From NCBI GenBank assembly GCA_050157065.1, contig CP189573.1: 64,000 nt of DNA. One strand, given 5' to 3'. The notes under the pieces are model-generated. The model saw only the letters and a list, made by a program, of their open reading frames with translations, was not told the DNA's origin and made no database searches. Shown piece after piece: positions 52,421-60,271 of this stretch; positions within the stretch are counted from its first letter, which is position 1, and the number at the start of each line of letters is the position of its first letter. This stretch comes from Avipropionibacterium sp050157065. Its GTDB lineage: Bacteria; Actinomycetota; Actinomycetes; Propionibacteriales; Propionibacteriaceae. Both the position numbers and the translations under genes were made by a program.

Positions 52421-53382
52421 GCGCGGTACACCCCTTCCTCTCCGAAGCGGTGGGCGACCTTGTTGGCCGTCAGCACCAGGATCAGGCCGATCACCCCTTT
52501 GACCAGACCCACCGCGGTCGCGACCCCCCAGTTCCCGCCGAGGATGCCGTGGTTGTAGACGTAGGTGTCGAGCACCTCCGAGACCCCCGTCCCGACCGCC
52601 TGCTGCTGCAGGATGATCTGCTCGAACCCGACACTGAGCGAGTCGCCCAGCTTCAGGATCAGCAACAGCACGATGATCGGGCGCATCCCCGGCAACGTCA
52701 CGTGCCAGGTCTGGCTCCACCGGCCGGCCCCGTCGACGGCCGACGCCTCGTACAGTGAGCGGTCGATCTGAGACAGCACCGCGAGGAACAAGATGGTGGC
52801 CCAGCCGGTGTCCTTCCACATCACCTGCGAGGTGAGCAGCACCCGGAACAGGTCGGCGTTGCCGATCAGGTGGAAGGTCTCCAGGCCGTTGGCCCGGAGC
52901 ATGCTGTTGATCATGCCGGAGCCGCCGAGCACCTGCTGGAAGACCGCGACGACGATCACCCAGGACATGAAGTGGGGCAGGTAGATCACCGACTGCACGA
53001 ACTGTCGGAGCTTGTTCGACAGCAGGCTGTGCAGCACCAGGGCGACCACGATCGGTGCCGGGAACACGATCACGGTCTGGATGAAGGTGAGGATCAGCGT
53101 GTTCTTGACCGCGTTGAGGAAGGCCGGGTCACCGTTGATGATCACCGAGAAGTTCTGGAACCCGACCCACAGGCTCTGGTCCATCCCGAGGTAGGGCTGG
53201 AAGTCCTGGAAGGCGATCACGTTGCCGTACAGCGGGTAGTACTGGAAGGCGAGGACGATCAGCATCCCCGGCAGTGCCAGCAGCAGCACCGGGTAGTCAC
53301 GTCGCAGCCTGCCGAACACCCCCAGCCGTTTCGATCCGGCCACCTGGGTCGACTCGTCGACCTTGACGCCACCCACCCTCAT
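52417..53382 (-). CDS. Carbohydrate ABC transporter permease, LplB type
   Basis: The ATG at 53382 gives 321 residues; a GTG six codons later is also possible. The opening RRDYPVLLLALPGMLIVLAFQYYPLYGNVIAFQDF and the segment NAVKNTLILTFIQTVIVFP are typical of LplB-like permeases, with six membrane spans. The EAA loop is SLYEASAVDGAGRWSQTWHVTLPGMRP. LplB-type systems usually import plant or algal cell-wall oligosaccharides. It is the first gene of the operon, with an operator-like palindrome about 100 bp upstream in the region shared with the GH43 gene. Confidence 0.93.
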   Translation of the reverse strand: MRVGGVKVDESTQVAGSKRLGVFGRLRRDYPVLLLALPGMLIVLAFQYYPLYGNVIAFQDFQPYLGMDQSLWVGFQNFSVIINGDPAFLNAVKNTLILTFIQTVIVFPAPIVVALVLHSLLSNKLRQFVQSVIYLPHFMSWVIVVAVFQQVLGGSGMINSMLRANGLETFHLIGNADLFRVLLTSQVMWKDTGWATILFLAVLSQIDRSLYEASAVDGAGRWSQTWHVTLPGMRPIIVLLLILKLGDSLSVGFEQIILQQQAVGTGVSEVLDTYVYNHGILGGNWGVATAVGLVKGVIGLILVLTANKVAHRFGEEGVYRA

Positions 53383-53478
53383 CGGGCGACACCAGCAGGC
53401 CCGCTGCTGTCGGTTGCCACGGCAACCCCCTTTGAAATCGACACCACTGTCTGTCGGGACGGCCCATCGCAGAAATCC

Positions 53479-53494
53479 TGTACAACGATGTAGA
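53479..53494. promoter_or_regulatory. Operator-like palindrome of the permease/GH43 divergent region
   Basis: TGTACAACGATGTAGA matches the site at 46369 at 14 of 16 positions. A second, looser pair CTGTAC (53512-53517) and GTACAG (53535-53540) lies beside it. The position between divergent genes suits a shared sugar repressor. Confidence 0.6.
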
Positions 53495-53637
53495 AATCCC
53501 TTGCCTTCGCACTGTACACGCTGCAGGATGCTGGGTACAGGCTTTCCCCGGATTGGTGCCGGACCGGAATCACGTAGGCCCGGGCCACACCGTCCGTGGC
53601 GAAGGTGCAGCCCCGGCGTCTGCGAAGGAGCAGCCCA

Positions 53638-55959
53638 ATGAGCTCGATCCCGCCCCCCGTCCGTCCATGGCGTGCCGCCCGCGGTGCACGCCCACCACTG
53701 CCCGGGACGTACCGGGCCCAACGGCATCTGCCAGCACTGATCGCCCTGCTGTGTTGCCTGACCCTGGTGCTGGCCACCCCGACCGGGCCGGCCCACGCCG
53801 ACCCCGACGACCCACCCGGCACGTACCGCAACCACGTGATGGACAACCTTGCCGACGCGTTCTCCGATCCGGCCATCATCCGCGCCAAGGACGGCTACTG
53901 GTACGCGTACGCCACCCAGACCGTGATGCGCAAGGACAACCAGGGCGGTCCGTGGGAGAGCCAGTACTTCATGCCGATCACCCGGTCGAGCGACCTGGTG
54001 AACTGGGAGTACGTGGGCGAGGTCTTCGGCCCCGACAACCACCCCAGTTGGCGGCAGTTCGAGGGCACCTACTACTGGGCGCCGGAGGTCCGCTACATCA
54101 ACGGCCTCTACCACCTGTACTACTCCGCGGCCGGCAACGGCGACAATGCCATCGGGTTGGCCACCGCGCCCACTCCGGCCGGTCCGTGGACCGACGTCGG
54201 CGCCCCGGTGGTGAACCGCAACGACGCCGTCACCGAGATCGATCCGGCCGTGTTCGTCGACACCGACGGCCAGAAGTACCTGTACTACGGTTCGTTCCGC
54301 AACGGCGGCATCGTGGCGGTCCGGTTGTCCGCCGATGGTCGTACGGCAGAAGGCCCGGCCACCCGGGTGGTCGCGCCGAGTCGCGGCGAGGCCCCGTACA
54401 TCGTGAAGCGGGACGGCTTCTACTACCTGTTCTACTCCGGCCTGGGCTGCTGTGAACGTGAGAAGGGTGCGTACCCGGTGTTCGTCGGCCGGTCCACCTC
54501 CCCGATGGGGCCGTTCGTCGACGCCGAGGGGGTCGGGCTGAACGACCTGCACCCCGGCGGCACCATCGTCAACTCACCGAACGGCAACAAGTGGGTGGCG
54601 ACCGGGCACAGCGCCAACGTGGTCGACAAGTCCGGCCAGGACTGGATCCTGGTCAACGGTTTCGACCGGACCACCCCGGAGTGGGGTGGCCGACCGACCC
54701 TGATGGACCGGCTCGACTGGATCGACGGCTGGCCGACGGTCCGGGCCGGCGCGTGGTCGTCGGAGGAACGGGAGACCGCACCGGTCGGCGCGTGGTCGGT
54801 CGGCACCGGGTTCGAGGACGGCCTCGGCGCCTTCCACCGGGCGGGAGCGGGTCAGTGGATGACCTCGCGTGACCAGGCGGCCGGTCGCTACGTCCGCAGT
54901 GCCGGCCGCGCCCCGGAACCGCTCTTCCTGGTCACCGACACCGTGGTTGCCGACGACGTCCGCGTCGAGGCCGACCTGCGACTGCGCGGTGAGGAGGGCC
55001 GTACCGGGCTGGTGATCGGCTGGACCGACGCCGCCAACCACGTGGTCGCGTGGCTGGACCGTACCGACGGTCTGGTCGTCGAGGTCACCGAGAACGGGAC
55101 GGTCACCCAGCGCAAGGCGGCACCGGTCCATGCCGACGCCGACCTGACGACCTGGCATGCGGTGACCGCCCAGGTCCGCGACGGACAGGCCCTGGTGGAG
55201 CTCAGCCAGGCCATGCTCGGCACCCCGTTGGCCACGGTCGAGCTCGAGGTCCCGACGCTGCGGACCGCGGGCGGTGTCGCCGCCACGCACGGGGCGGGCG
55301 AGGCCGACAACGTCGGTGTCACCGAGTTGTACACCCCGGTGACCGAGAAGCAGCCCGACCCCGAGGTGGGACCGCTGCTGCCGGCGTACAGCGAGGAGTT
55401 CGACGACGACGAGCTGACCGGCTGGGAGTGGTTCGGCCCGGCCGACGGCGAGGTCGTCGACGGCACGTACGTGTGGCCGACGCAGAACGCCGCGTTCAAC
55501 GGCAACCCCACGATGGCCTCGGCACTGCTGCGTGACGCACCCGAGGGCACCTACACGGTCGAGGCGAAGCTGCACCTGCCGATCACCGACGCCGCCGTCG
55601 CGCGGGCGCAGGCCGGGATCATCGCGTTCCGCAGCCCGGCGGACTCGATCCACCTGGCGCCCAGCCGGGTCGGTCTGTCCCGACAGGTGCTGTTGTGGAT
55701 CGGCCGGGACAACGACGCGTGGCCCGAGATGCAGATGGGGCCGTCGGCCGACACGATGTGGCTGCGGCTGCGGCACACGGTCAACCCCGACAACGGTGAA
55801 CACCAGTACCAGGTGGCCACCAGCCGGGACGGCGAGAACTACATCTGGGGCGGGATCTGGACCATGCCGGCCGGGGAGAACCCGCGGATCGGCATGGTGT
55901 CACTCGGCGGTGAGGGCCTGACCGCCACCTTCCACCACGTGCGGTTCTACGGCGCCTGA
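53638..55959 (+). CDS. Secreted GH43-type glycosidase
   Basis: The ATG at 53638 follows an AAGGAG site and gives 773 residues. An unusually long n-region (about 30 residues) precedes the signal hydrophobic core LPALIALLCCLTLVLA, with likely cleavage after AHA (54). The five-bladed propeller has the three GH43 acids: AFSDPAIIRAKDGYWYAYAT (Asp77), TEIDPAVFVDTDG (Asp202) and RGEAPYIVKRDGFYYLFYS (Glu251). Two further beta-sandwich-like regions follow (about 400-570 and 585-773). It would cut arabinose-, xylose- or galactose-type linkages outside the cell. It is the only clearly secreted hydrolase in the island. Confidence 0.9.
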   Translation: MSSIPPPVRPWRAARGARPPLPGTYRAQRHLPALIALLCCLTLVLATPTGPAHADPDDPPGTYRNHVMDNLADAFSDPAIIRAKDGYWYAYATQTVMRKDNQGGPWESQYFMPITRSSDLVNWEYVGEVFGPDNHPSWRQFEGTYYWAPEVRYINGLYHLYYSAAGNGDNAIGLATAPTPAGPWTDVGAPVVNRNDAVTEIDPAVFVDTDGQKYLYYGSFRNGGIVAVRLSADGRTAEGPATRVVAPSRGEAPYIVKRDGFYYLFYSGLGCCEREKGAYPVFVGRSTSPMGPFVDAEGVGLNDLHPGGTIVNSPNGNKWVATGHSANVVDKSGQDWILVNGFDRTTPEWGGRPTLMDRLDWIDGWPTVRAGAWSSEERETAPVGAWSVGTGFEDGLGAFHRAGAGQWMTSRDQAAGRYVRSAGRAPEPLFLVTDTVVADDVRVEADLRLRGEEGRTGLVIGWTDAANHVVAWLDRTDGLVVEVTENGTVTQRKAAPVHADADLTTWHAVTAQVRDGQALVELSQAMLGTPLATVELEVPTLRTAGGVAATHGAGEADNVGVTELYTPVTEKQPDPEVGPLLPAYSEEFDDDELTGWEWFGPADGEVVDGTYVWPTQNAAFNGNPTMASALLRDAPEGTYTVEAKLHLPITDAAVARAQAGIIAFRSPADSIHLAPSRVGLSRQVLLWIGRDNDAWPEMQMGPSADTMWLRLRHTVNPDNGEHQYQVATSRDGENYIWGGIWTMPAGENPRIGMVSLGGEGLTATFHHVRFYGA

Positions 55960-55968
55960 CCCGGGACG

Positions 55969-56063
55969 GATTCCGCAGACCGACCGGTCGGTGGGTGCGG
56001 ACGGCGGGCGCCACGCCTGCCGCTCGCATCGCCACCCCGGTCGACCGGTCGGTCTGCGGAAAC
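55969..56063. repeat. Intergenic palindromic repeat, family B, copy 1
   Basis: Perfect 20-bp arms TTCCGCAGACCGACCGGTCG (55971-55990) and their complement (56042-56061) around a GC-rich 51-bp centre. Each arm contains the palindrome CGACCGGTCG. It lies 10 bp after the GH43 stop and could also act as a terminator. Confidence 0.92.
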
Positions 56064-56152
56064 GGGAACGAGCAGCCCGTAAGCGAGGTCGTTGGCAACC
56101 AGCCCTGGCCTTGTCGAACGGACGCCTGAGCGTTCTCGAGGGTGTCCCGTAC

Positions 56153-56296
56153 GCCGAGAGGGCAGTCGGAGAGGTCCCCCGCGCCGAGAGGGCAGTCGGA
56201 GAGGCCCCCACCCGCCGAGAGGGCAGTCGGAGAGGCCCCCACCCGCCGAGAGGGCAGTCGGAGAGGGCCCCACGCACCGAGCGGGCAGGCGGAGAG
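56153..56296 (+). repeat. Five-unit 30-31 bp tandem array
   Basis: GCCGAGAGGGCAGTCGGAGA starts at 56153, 56183, 56214 and 56245, and a diverged unit follows at about 56276. A run of Cs with 2-4 variable bases separates the conserved blocks. It is non-coding. Spacers are far too short and similar for CRISPR. Confidence 0.93.
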
Positions 56297-56431
56297 GCGA
56301 ATCGACGCTGGAGACCACGCCTACTGCCCACTCGCTGCAGGACAACGCCCATGAACCGCGGCCCCGAGACCCGGGCGCGTACGAACCGGCGCAACAGCGA
56401 CGTCACCGGCCAACCGGCACCACGAGCGACG

Positions 56432-56842
56432 TCACCGACCCAGCCGGCGCCGGAGCTTCTGGGGAGCGCAGCAGAGGTAGCTCTCGGTCACCAGCTCGGC
56501 CACCTCGTCCCAGTCGGTGTTCGCGTCGAGCACCATCCCGACGACGGTGGGTGACCAAGGCGGCTGGTAGAACGGCGGCCCGGCGTGCGACAGGGCCAGC
56601 AGCTCGTCGCCGGACGACCGGAAGGTCAGCACGGTGGTCGGCTCGGTCACCCCGGTCATGTCGCGGTACGCCGAGGTGTAACCCTGCTGCGCGACCAGGA
56701 CGTGACCGAAGGTCTTCTGCCGGACGCGCCACCGGACGCCGGTCCAGGCATCCTCCTCGTACGCGTCGGGCAGTGCCAACGCGACGACCGCCACCCGGCT
56801 GACCACGTCGCCGGAGGGCTCGATGCGCGGTGGCCGGGACAC
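56432..56842 (-). CDS. YjbR/MmcQ family protein
   Basis: A 136-residue protein from a GTG start. It has the YjbR/MmcQ pattern: ALALPDAYEEDAWTGVRWRVRQKTFGHVL, LTFRSSGDELLAL and DWDEVAELVTESYLCCAPQKL. Relatives have a CyaY-like DNA-binding fold and no known reaction. It starts 47 bp downstream of the sulfatase stop and may share its transcript, but no functional link is evident. Confidence 0.87.
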   Translation of the reverse strand: MSRPPRIEPSGDVVSRVAVVALALPDAYEEDAWTGVRWRVRQKTFGHVLVAQQGYTSAYRDMTGVTEPTTVLTFRSSGDELLALSHAGPPFYQPPWSPTVVGMVLDANTDWDEVAELVTESYLCCAPQKLRRRLGR

Positions 56843-56889
56843 CCCTCGAGTCTGTCAGAACCGAGGGCGGCCGGGCGCGGCCCGACGAC

Positions 56890-58230
56890 TCAACGGTGGT
56901 CGACGGGCGCTCCCGCCGGGACCACGGGCTCCCGTACGCACGAGGCGCTGAAGTCGTCCAGCAGCCGGCGGGCGTGGAACGGCACCCAGGTGTGCAGCAG
57001 TCCGGCCGTGTACCGCTCGCGCTCCTTCGGGTCGATGGTGAGGTTGACCACGTCGGGGTAGCCAAGGGTCTCGGGGGCGTCGCGGAAGTGTTGTTGGCGC
57101 CGGTACACGACCTTGAAGTCGTGCCACTTCACCGCGTGCACCTGGTCGCGTACCCAGACGATGCAGCCTTCGCGGGCCGACTCGCGTGTGGTGCCGCTGA
57201 GGAAGTCACGCTGGTCCAGCCCGTCGATCTCGCGGTCCTCGGGCACCGGCACGCCGGCCCAGCCGAGCAGTGTGGTGAACAGGTCGACCTGGTGCACCAG
57301 CTGGTTGGACACCTGGCCGGCCGCCACCACGCCCGGCCAGCGCACCAGGCACGGCGTGCGGAGGCCGCCCTCGCTGGAGGAGAAGTACGACCCGTCGAAG
57401 ACGCCCGACGAACCTCGCCACGGTTGGTTGTCCTCGGCCCCGTTGTCCCCGGCGAAGATCACGATCGTGTCGTCGCCGATGCCCAGGTCGTCGATCGTGT
57501 CGAGCAGCACGCCGACGTCGGCGTCGAGCTCGGCGAGGCAGTCCGCCCAGTCCCCCTGCCCGGTGCTGCCCGCGAACTCGGGGCGCGGGATCGTCGGCAT
57601 GTGCAGCATCGAGTGGTTGAAGTACAGGAAGAACGGCTGCTCCTCACGTACGGAGTCAGCCATGAACGCCGTGGCACGGTCGAGGTAATCGGCGTCGACG
57701 TCGCGGCGTCGCTCCAAGGTCAGGCGTTCGTCGGTCAGTTCGCGGACCCCGTCGGCGATCGTGCCCTCGACCATGAAGGACTCCGGGTCACGGCCGGGCC
57801 GGTACCACGGGTCCTCGGGCCAGAGGCACTCGGTGTAGGTGCGCGCCGGACCGTAGAAGGTCTCGAAGCCGTGGTCGGTGGGCCACCGGCCGTGCTCGGC
57901 ACCCAGGTGCCACTTGCCGAGGCACGTGGTCGCATACCCTGCGTCGTGGAGCTGCTCGCCGAGGGTGCGTTCCCAGCCGATCAGCCCGCCGGTCCCCCCG
58001 GCTTCCGGGATCGCGTAGGTGCCGGACCGGATGGCGTGGCGACCGGTGAGCAGTGCCGAGCGGGACGGGGAGCACTGGGGCTCCGCGATGTAGTGCCACA
58101 GCTGGTGCCCCTCGCGGGCGAGGGCGTCGATCCGCGGTGTCGGCGCCCCGCGGACGATGCCGCCGCCGTAGCAGCCGAGCTCGCCCATCCCGAGGTTGTC
58201 GACGTGGATGATCACGATGTTGGCTGCCAC
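56890..58230 (-). CDS. Sulfatase (family S1), second paralogue
   Basis: A 446-residue protein with no signal peptide. The start ANIVIIHVDNLGMGELGCYGGG gives the metal-binding Asp, and EPQCSPSRSALLTGRHAIRSG is the textbook formylglycine signature (C53-x-P-x-R57). IVIFAGDNGAEDNQPW supplies the second metal site, and LGKWHLGAEHG the substrate-binding Lys/His. It is much closer to classical arylsulfatases than the sulfatase at 48.4 kb, so the two probably cleave different sulfate positions. It lies between the two family B palindromes together with the YjbR gene. Confidence 0.93.
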   Translation of the reverse strand: MAANIVIIHVDNLGMGELGCYGGGIVRGAPTPRIDALAREGHQLWHYIAEPQCSPSRSALLTGRHAIRSGTYAIPEAGGTGGLIGWERTLGEQLHDAGYATTCLGKWHLGAEHGRWPTDHGFETFYGPARTYTECLWPEDPWYRPGRDPESFMVEGTIADGVRELTDERLTLERRRDVDADYLDRATAFMADSVREEQPFFLYFNHSMLHMPTIPRPEFAGSTGQGDWADCLAELDADVGVLLDTIDDLGIGDDTIVIFAGDNGAEDNQPWRGSSGVFDGSYFSSSEGGLRTPCLVRWPGVVAAGQVSNQLVHQVDLFTTLLGWAGVPVPEDREIDGLDQRDFLSGTTRESAREGCIVWVRDQVHAVKWHDFKVVYRRQQHFRDAPETLGYPDVVNLTIDPKERERYTAGLLHTWVPFHARRLLDDFSASCVREPVVPAGAPVDHR

Positions 58231-58283
58231 ATTCCACAGAATACCGACGGGCCGCTCGGGTCGCCGCGCCGGCTGAGGTGCCG

Positions 58284-58381
58284 CGGATTCCGCAGAGCGA
58301 CCGGTCGGCGGAGTGGGGACGGCGCGCCCACGCCTGAGCGCCGCGCCCCACTCCCGTCGACCGGTCGCTTTGCGGAATCAG
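58284..58381. repeat. Intergenic palindromic repeat, family B, copy 2
   Basis: Arms GATTCCGCAGAGCGACCGGT... (58286-58307) and a complementary arm (58358-58379) pair over 22 bp with one mismatch. Inner arms GAGTGGGG and CCCCACTC extend the stem. The centre shares GGACGGCG and CCACGCCTG with copy 1. Confidence 0.92.
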
Positions 58382-58427
58382 GCGCGACCCGGCACGCCGG
58401 ACACCCTCCGAGCATGTGTTCGGGAAC

Positions 58428-58467
58428 GAGAAAGGGGCGGCTCCCGTTCGGGAACCGCCCCTGTCTC
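58428..58467 (-). terminator. Terminator of the infA-rplQ operon
   Basis: A 19-bp and a 17-bp arm around TTCG form a long GC stem (core GGGGCGG and CCGCCCC, one mismatch), followed on the minus strand by TTTCTCGTT. It lies 19 bp after the rplQ stop. Confidence 0.82.
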
Positions 58468-58485
58468 AGGGTGCTTCGGTGGGAC

Positions 58486-59226
58486 TCAGGCGTCAGCCTT
58501 GTCCGCGTCGTCGTCGCCGTCCTTGTCGGCGACCGCGTTCACGAACCCGGCGGCCTCGGCGGCCTCCGCGCTGGTGAACCAGACCTCGGCGATCGTGCGG
58601 CCGTACCACGGCGACTCAGGGGTGTGGAACTTCATCGAGTCCTCGTTGCCCTTGACGTCGAAGCCCGCGGGGGGCTCCTCGCCACGGTACGAGTCGTCGC
58701 CGTAGTCCTTGGCGTCGAGCTCGGCCTCGGCCGCGGCGGCCGGATCGGCCTCGGCACGGACCGCGTCGGCGGCCAATTCCTCGTCGACCTCGGCGGCCGG
58801 CTCCACGTCGCTGGTGTCGCTGACGTCGGTGGTCGCCGGTGCGCTGTCCGACTTCGCCCGCGAGGTCACCGGCTCGTCGATCAGCTCGATGATCGCCATC
58901 GGCGCGTTGTCGCCCTTGCGCGGGCCGACCTTGGTGATCCGCAGGTAGCCGCCGTCACGTCCCTCCATCAGCTGCGCGATGTCGGTGAACAGGTGGTGCA
59001 CCACCCCGGTGTCACGGATGGTGGACATCACCTGGCGACGGGAGTGCAGGTCACCCCGCTTGGCCTTGGTGATCAGCCGCTCGGCCAGCGGACGCAGCCG
59101 CTTGGCCTTGGCCTCGGTCGTGGTGATGCGGCCGTGCTCGAACAACTGGCTGGCGAGGTTGGCCAGGATCATCCGCTCGTGGGCGGGGCTACCGCCCAAG
59201 CGGGCGCCCTTGGTGGGAGTAGGCAT
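58486..59226 (-). CDS. rplQ: 50S ribosomal protein L17 with long C-terminal extension
   Basis: Residues 1-118 are canonical L17 (MPTPTKGARLGGSPAHERMI, ITTTEAKAKRLRPLAERLITKAKRG, APMAIIELID). The remaining about 128 residues are an acidic, Ala-rich linker (about 120-190) and then a compact module, EPPAGFDVKGNEDSMKFHTP to ESPWYGRTIAEVWFTSAEAA, which matches what I recall as the sunset domain of actinobacterial proteins. L17 sits at the exit side of the large subunit, so this tail could reach the solvent. It is the last gene of the operon. Confidence 0.94.
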   Translation of the reverse strand: MPTPTKGARLGGSPAHERMILANLASQLFEHGRITTTEAKAKRLRPLAERLITKAKRGDLHSRRQVMSTIRDTGVVHHLFTDIAQLMEGRDGGYLRITKVGPRKGDNAPMAIIELIDEPVTSRAKSDSAPATTDVSDTSDVEPAAEVDEELAADAVRAEADPAAAAEAELDAKDYGDDSYRGEEPPAGFDVKGNEDSMKFHTPESPWYGRTIAEVWFTSAEAAEAAGFVNAVADKDGDDDADKADA

Positions 59227-59257
59227 GTTCGTGATCTCTCAGTCGGTGGGTGGCCGG

Positions 59258-60271
59258 TCAGTACTGTTCGGTTTCGGCGAAGTCGACGTCGTCGTCATCG
59301 TCGTAGTTCGGCACGCTCAGCGGATCGAAGCCGGGCGCGCTGTCCTTCAACGACAGGCCCATCTCGTGCAGCTTGAGCTTGACCTCGTCGATCGACTTGG
59401 AGCCGAAGTTGCGGATGTCGAGCAGGTCCTGCTCCGAACGCGACACCAGTTCGCTGACGGTGTGGATGCCCTCACGCTTGAGGCAGTTGTACGACCGAAC
59501 CGTCAGGTTCAGGTCCTCCACCGGCAGCGCCAGGTCGGCGGCGAGCTGCTCGTCGACCGGCGACGGGCCGATCTCGATGCCCTCGGCCTCGACGTTGAGC
59601 TCACGGGCCAGCCCGAACAGCTCGACGAGGGTACGGCCCGCGCTCGCGATCGCGTCACGCGGCCGGATCGACGGCTTGGTCTCGACGTCGATGATCAACT
59701 TGTCGAAGTCGGTGCGCTGCTCGACACGCGTCGCCTCGACCTTGTAGCTCACCTTCAGCACCGGCGAGTAGATCGAGTCGACCGGGATCCGGCCGATCTC
59801 GGCGTCGAACGACTTGTTCTGCTGCGCCGACACGTAGCCACGGCCACGCTCGACGACGAGTTCCATCTCGAGGCGCCCCGACTCGTTCAGGGTCGCGATG
59901 TGCATCTCCGGGTTGTGGATCTCCACCCCGGCCGGGGGCGCGATGTCGGCCGCGGTCACCGCACCCGCACCGGCCTTGCGCAGGTACATCGTCACCGGCT
60001 CGTCCTCCTCCGAGGACAGCACCAGACCCTTCAGGTTCAAGATGATCTCGGTGACGTCCTCGACCACACCCTCGATCGTCGAGAACTCGTGGTTGTTCCC
60101 GTCGATCTTGATGCTGGTGACCGAGGCACCCGGGATCGAGCTCAGCAAGGTGCGACGCAGCGAGTTCCCCAACGTGTAACCGAAGCCCGGCTCCAGCGGC
60201 TCGATGACGAACCGCGACCGGTAGTCGTCGACGACCTCTTCGCTCAACGACGGACGCTGTGCAATCAGCAT
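59258..60271 (-). CDS. rpoA: DNA-directed RNA polymerase subunit alpha
   Basis: The ATG at 60271 (MLIAQRPSLSEEVVDDYRSR) gives 337 residues. The N-terminal dimerisation domain has RFVIEPLEPGFGYTLGNSLRRTLLSSIPG. The C-terminal domain, which binds UP elements and activators, includes LNLTVRSYNCLKREGIHTVSELVSRSE, DLLDIRNFGSKSIDEVKLKLHEMGLSLK. The tail is acidic. An atypically long gap of 367 bp with a large palindrome separates it from rpsD upstream. Confidence 0.98.
   Translation of the reverse strand: MLIAQRPSLSEEVVDDYRSRFVIEPLEPGFGYTLGNSLRRTLLSSIPGASVTSIKIDGNNHEFSTIEGVVEDVTEIILNLKGLVLSSEEDEPVTMYLRKAGAGAVTAADIAPPAGVEIHNPEMHIATLNESGRLEMELVVERGRGYVSAQQNKSFDAEIGRIPVDSIYSPVLKVSYKVEATRVEQRTDFDKLIIDVETKPSIRPRDAIASAGRTLVELFGLARELNVEAEGIEIGPSPVDEQLAADLALPVEDLNLTVRSYNCLKREGIHTVSELVSRSEQDLLDIRNFGSKSIDEVKLKLHEMGLSLKDSAPGFDPLSVPNYDDDDDVDFAETEQY

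Larger units (their letters stand above)
55960..56431. other. 472-bp non-coding, repeat-rich stretch
   Basis: It holds palindromic repeat family B copy 1 (55969-56063) and the five-unit 31-bp tandem array (56153-56296). The rest shows no gene or signal that I can support. Confidence 0.6.

Noticed and set aside
56153..56296. CRISPR-like array
   Set aside because: The units are 30-31 bp with only a few variable C-rich bases between blocks; there are no unique spacers of 28-40 bp and no cas genes.
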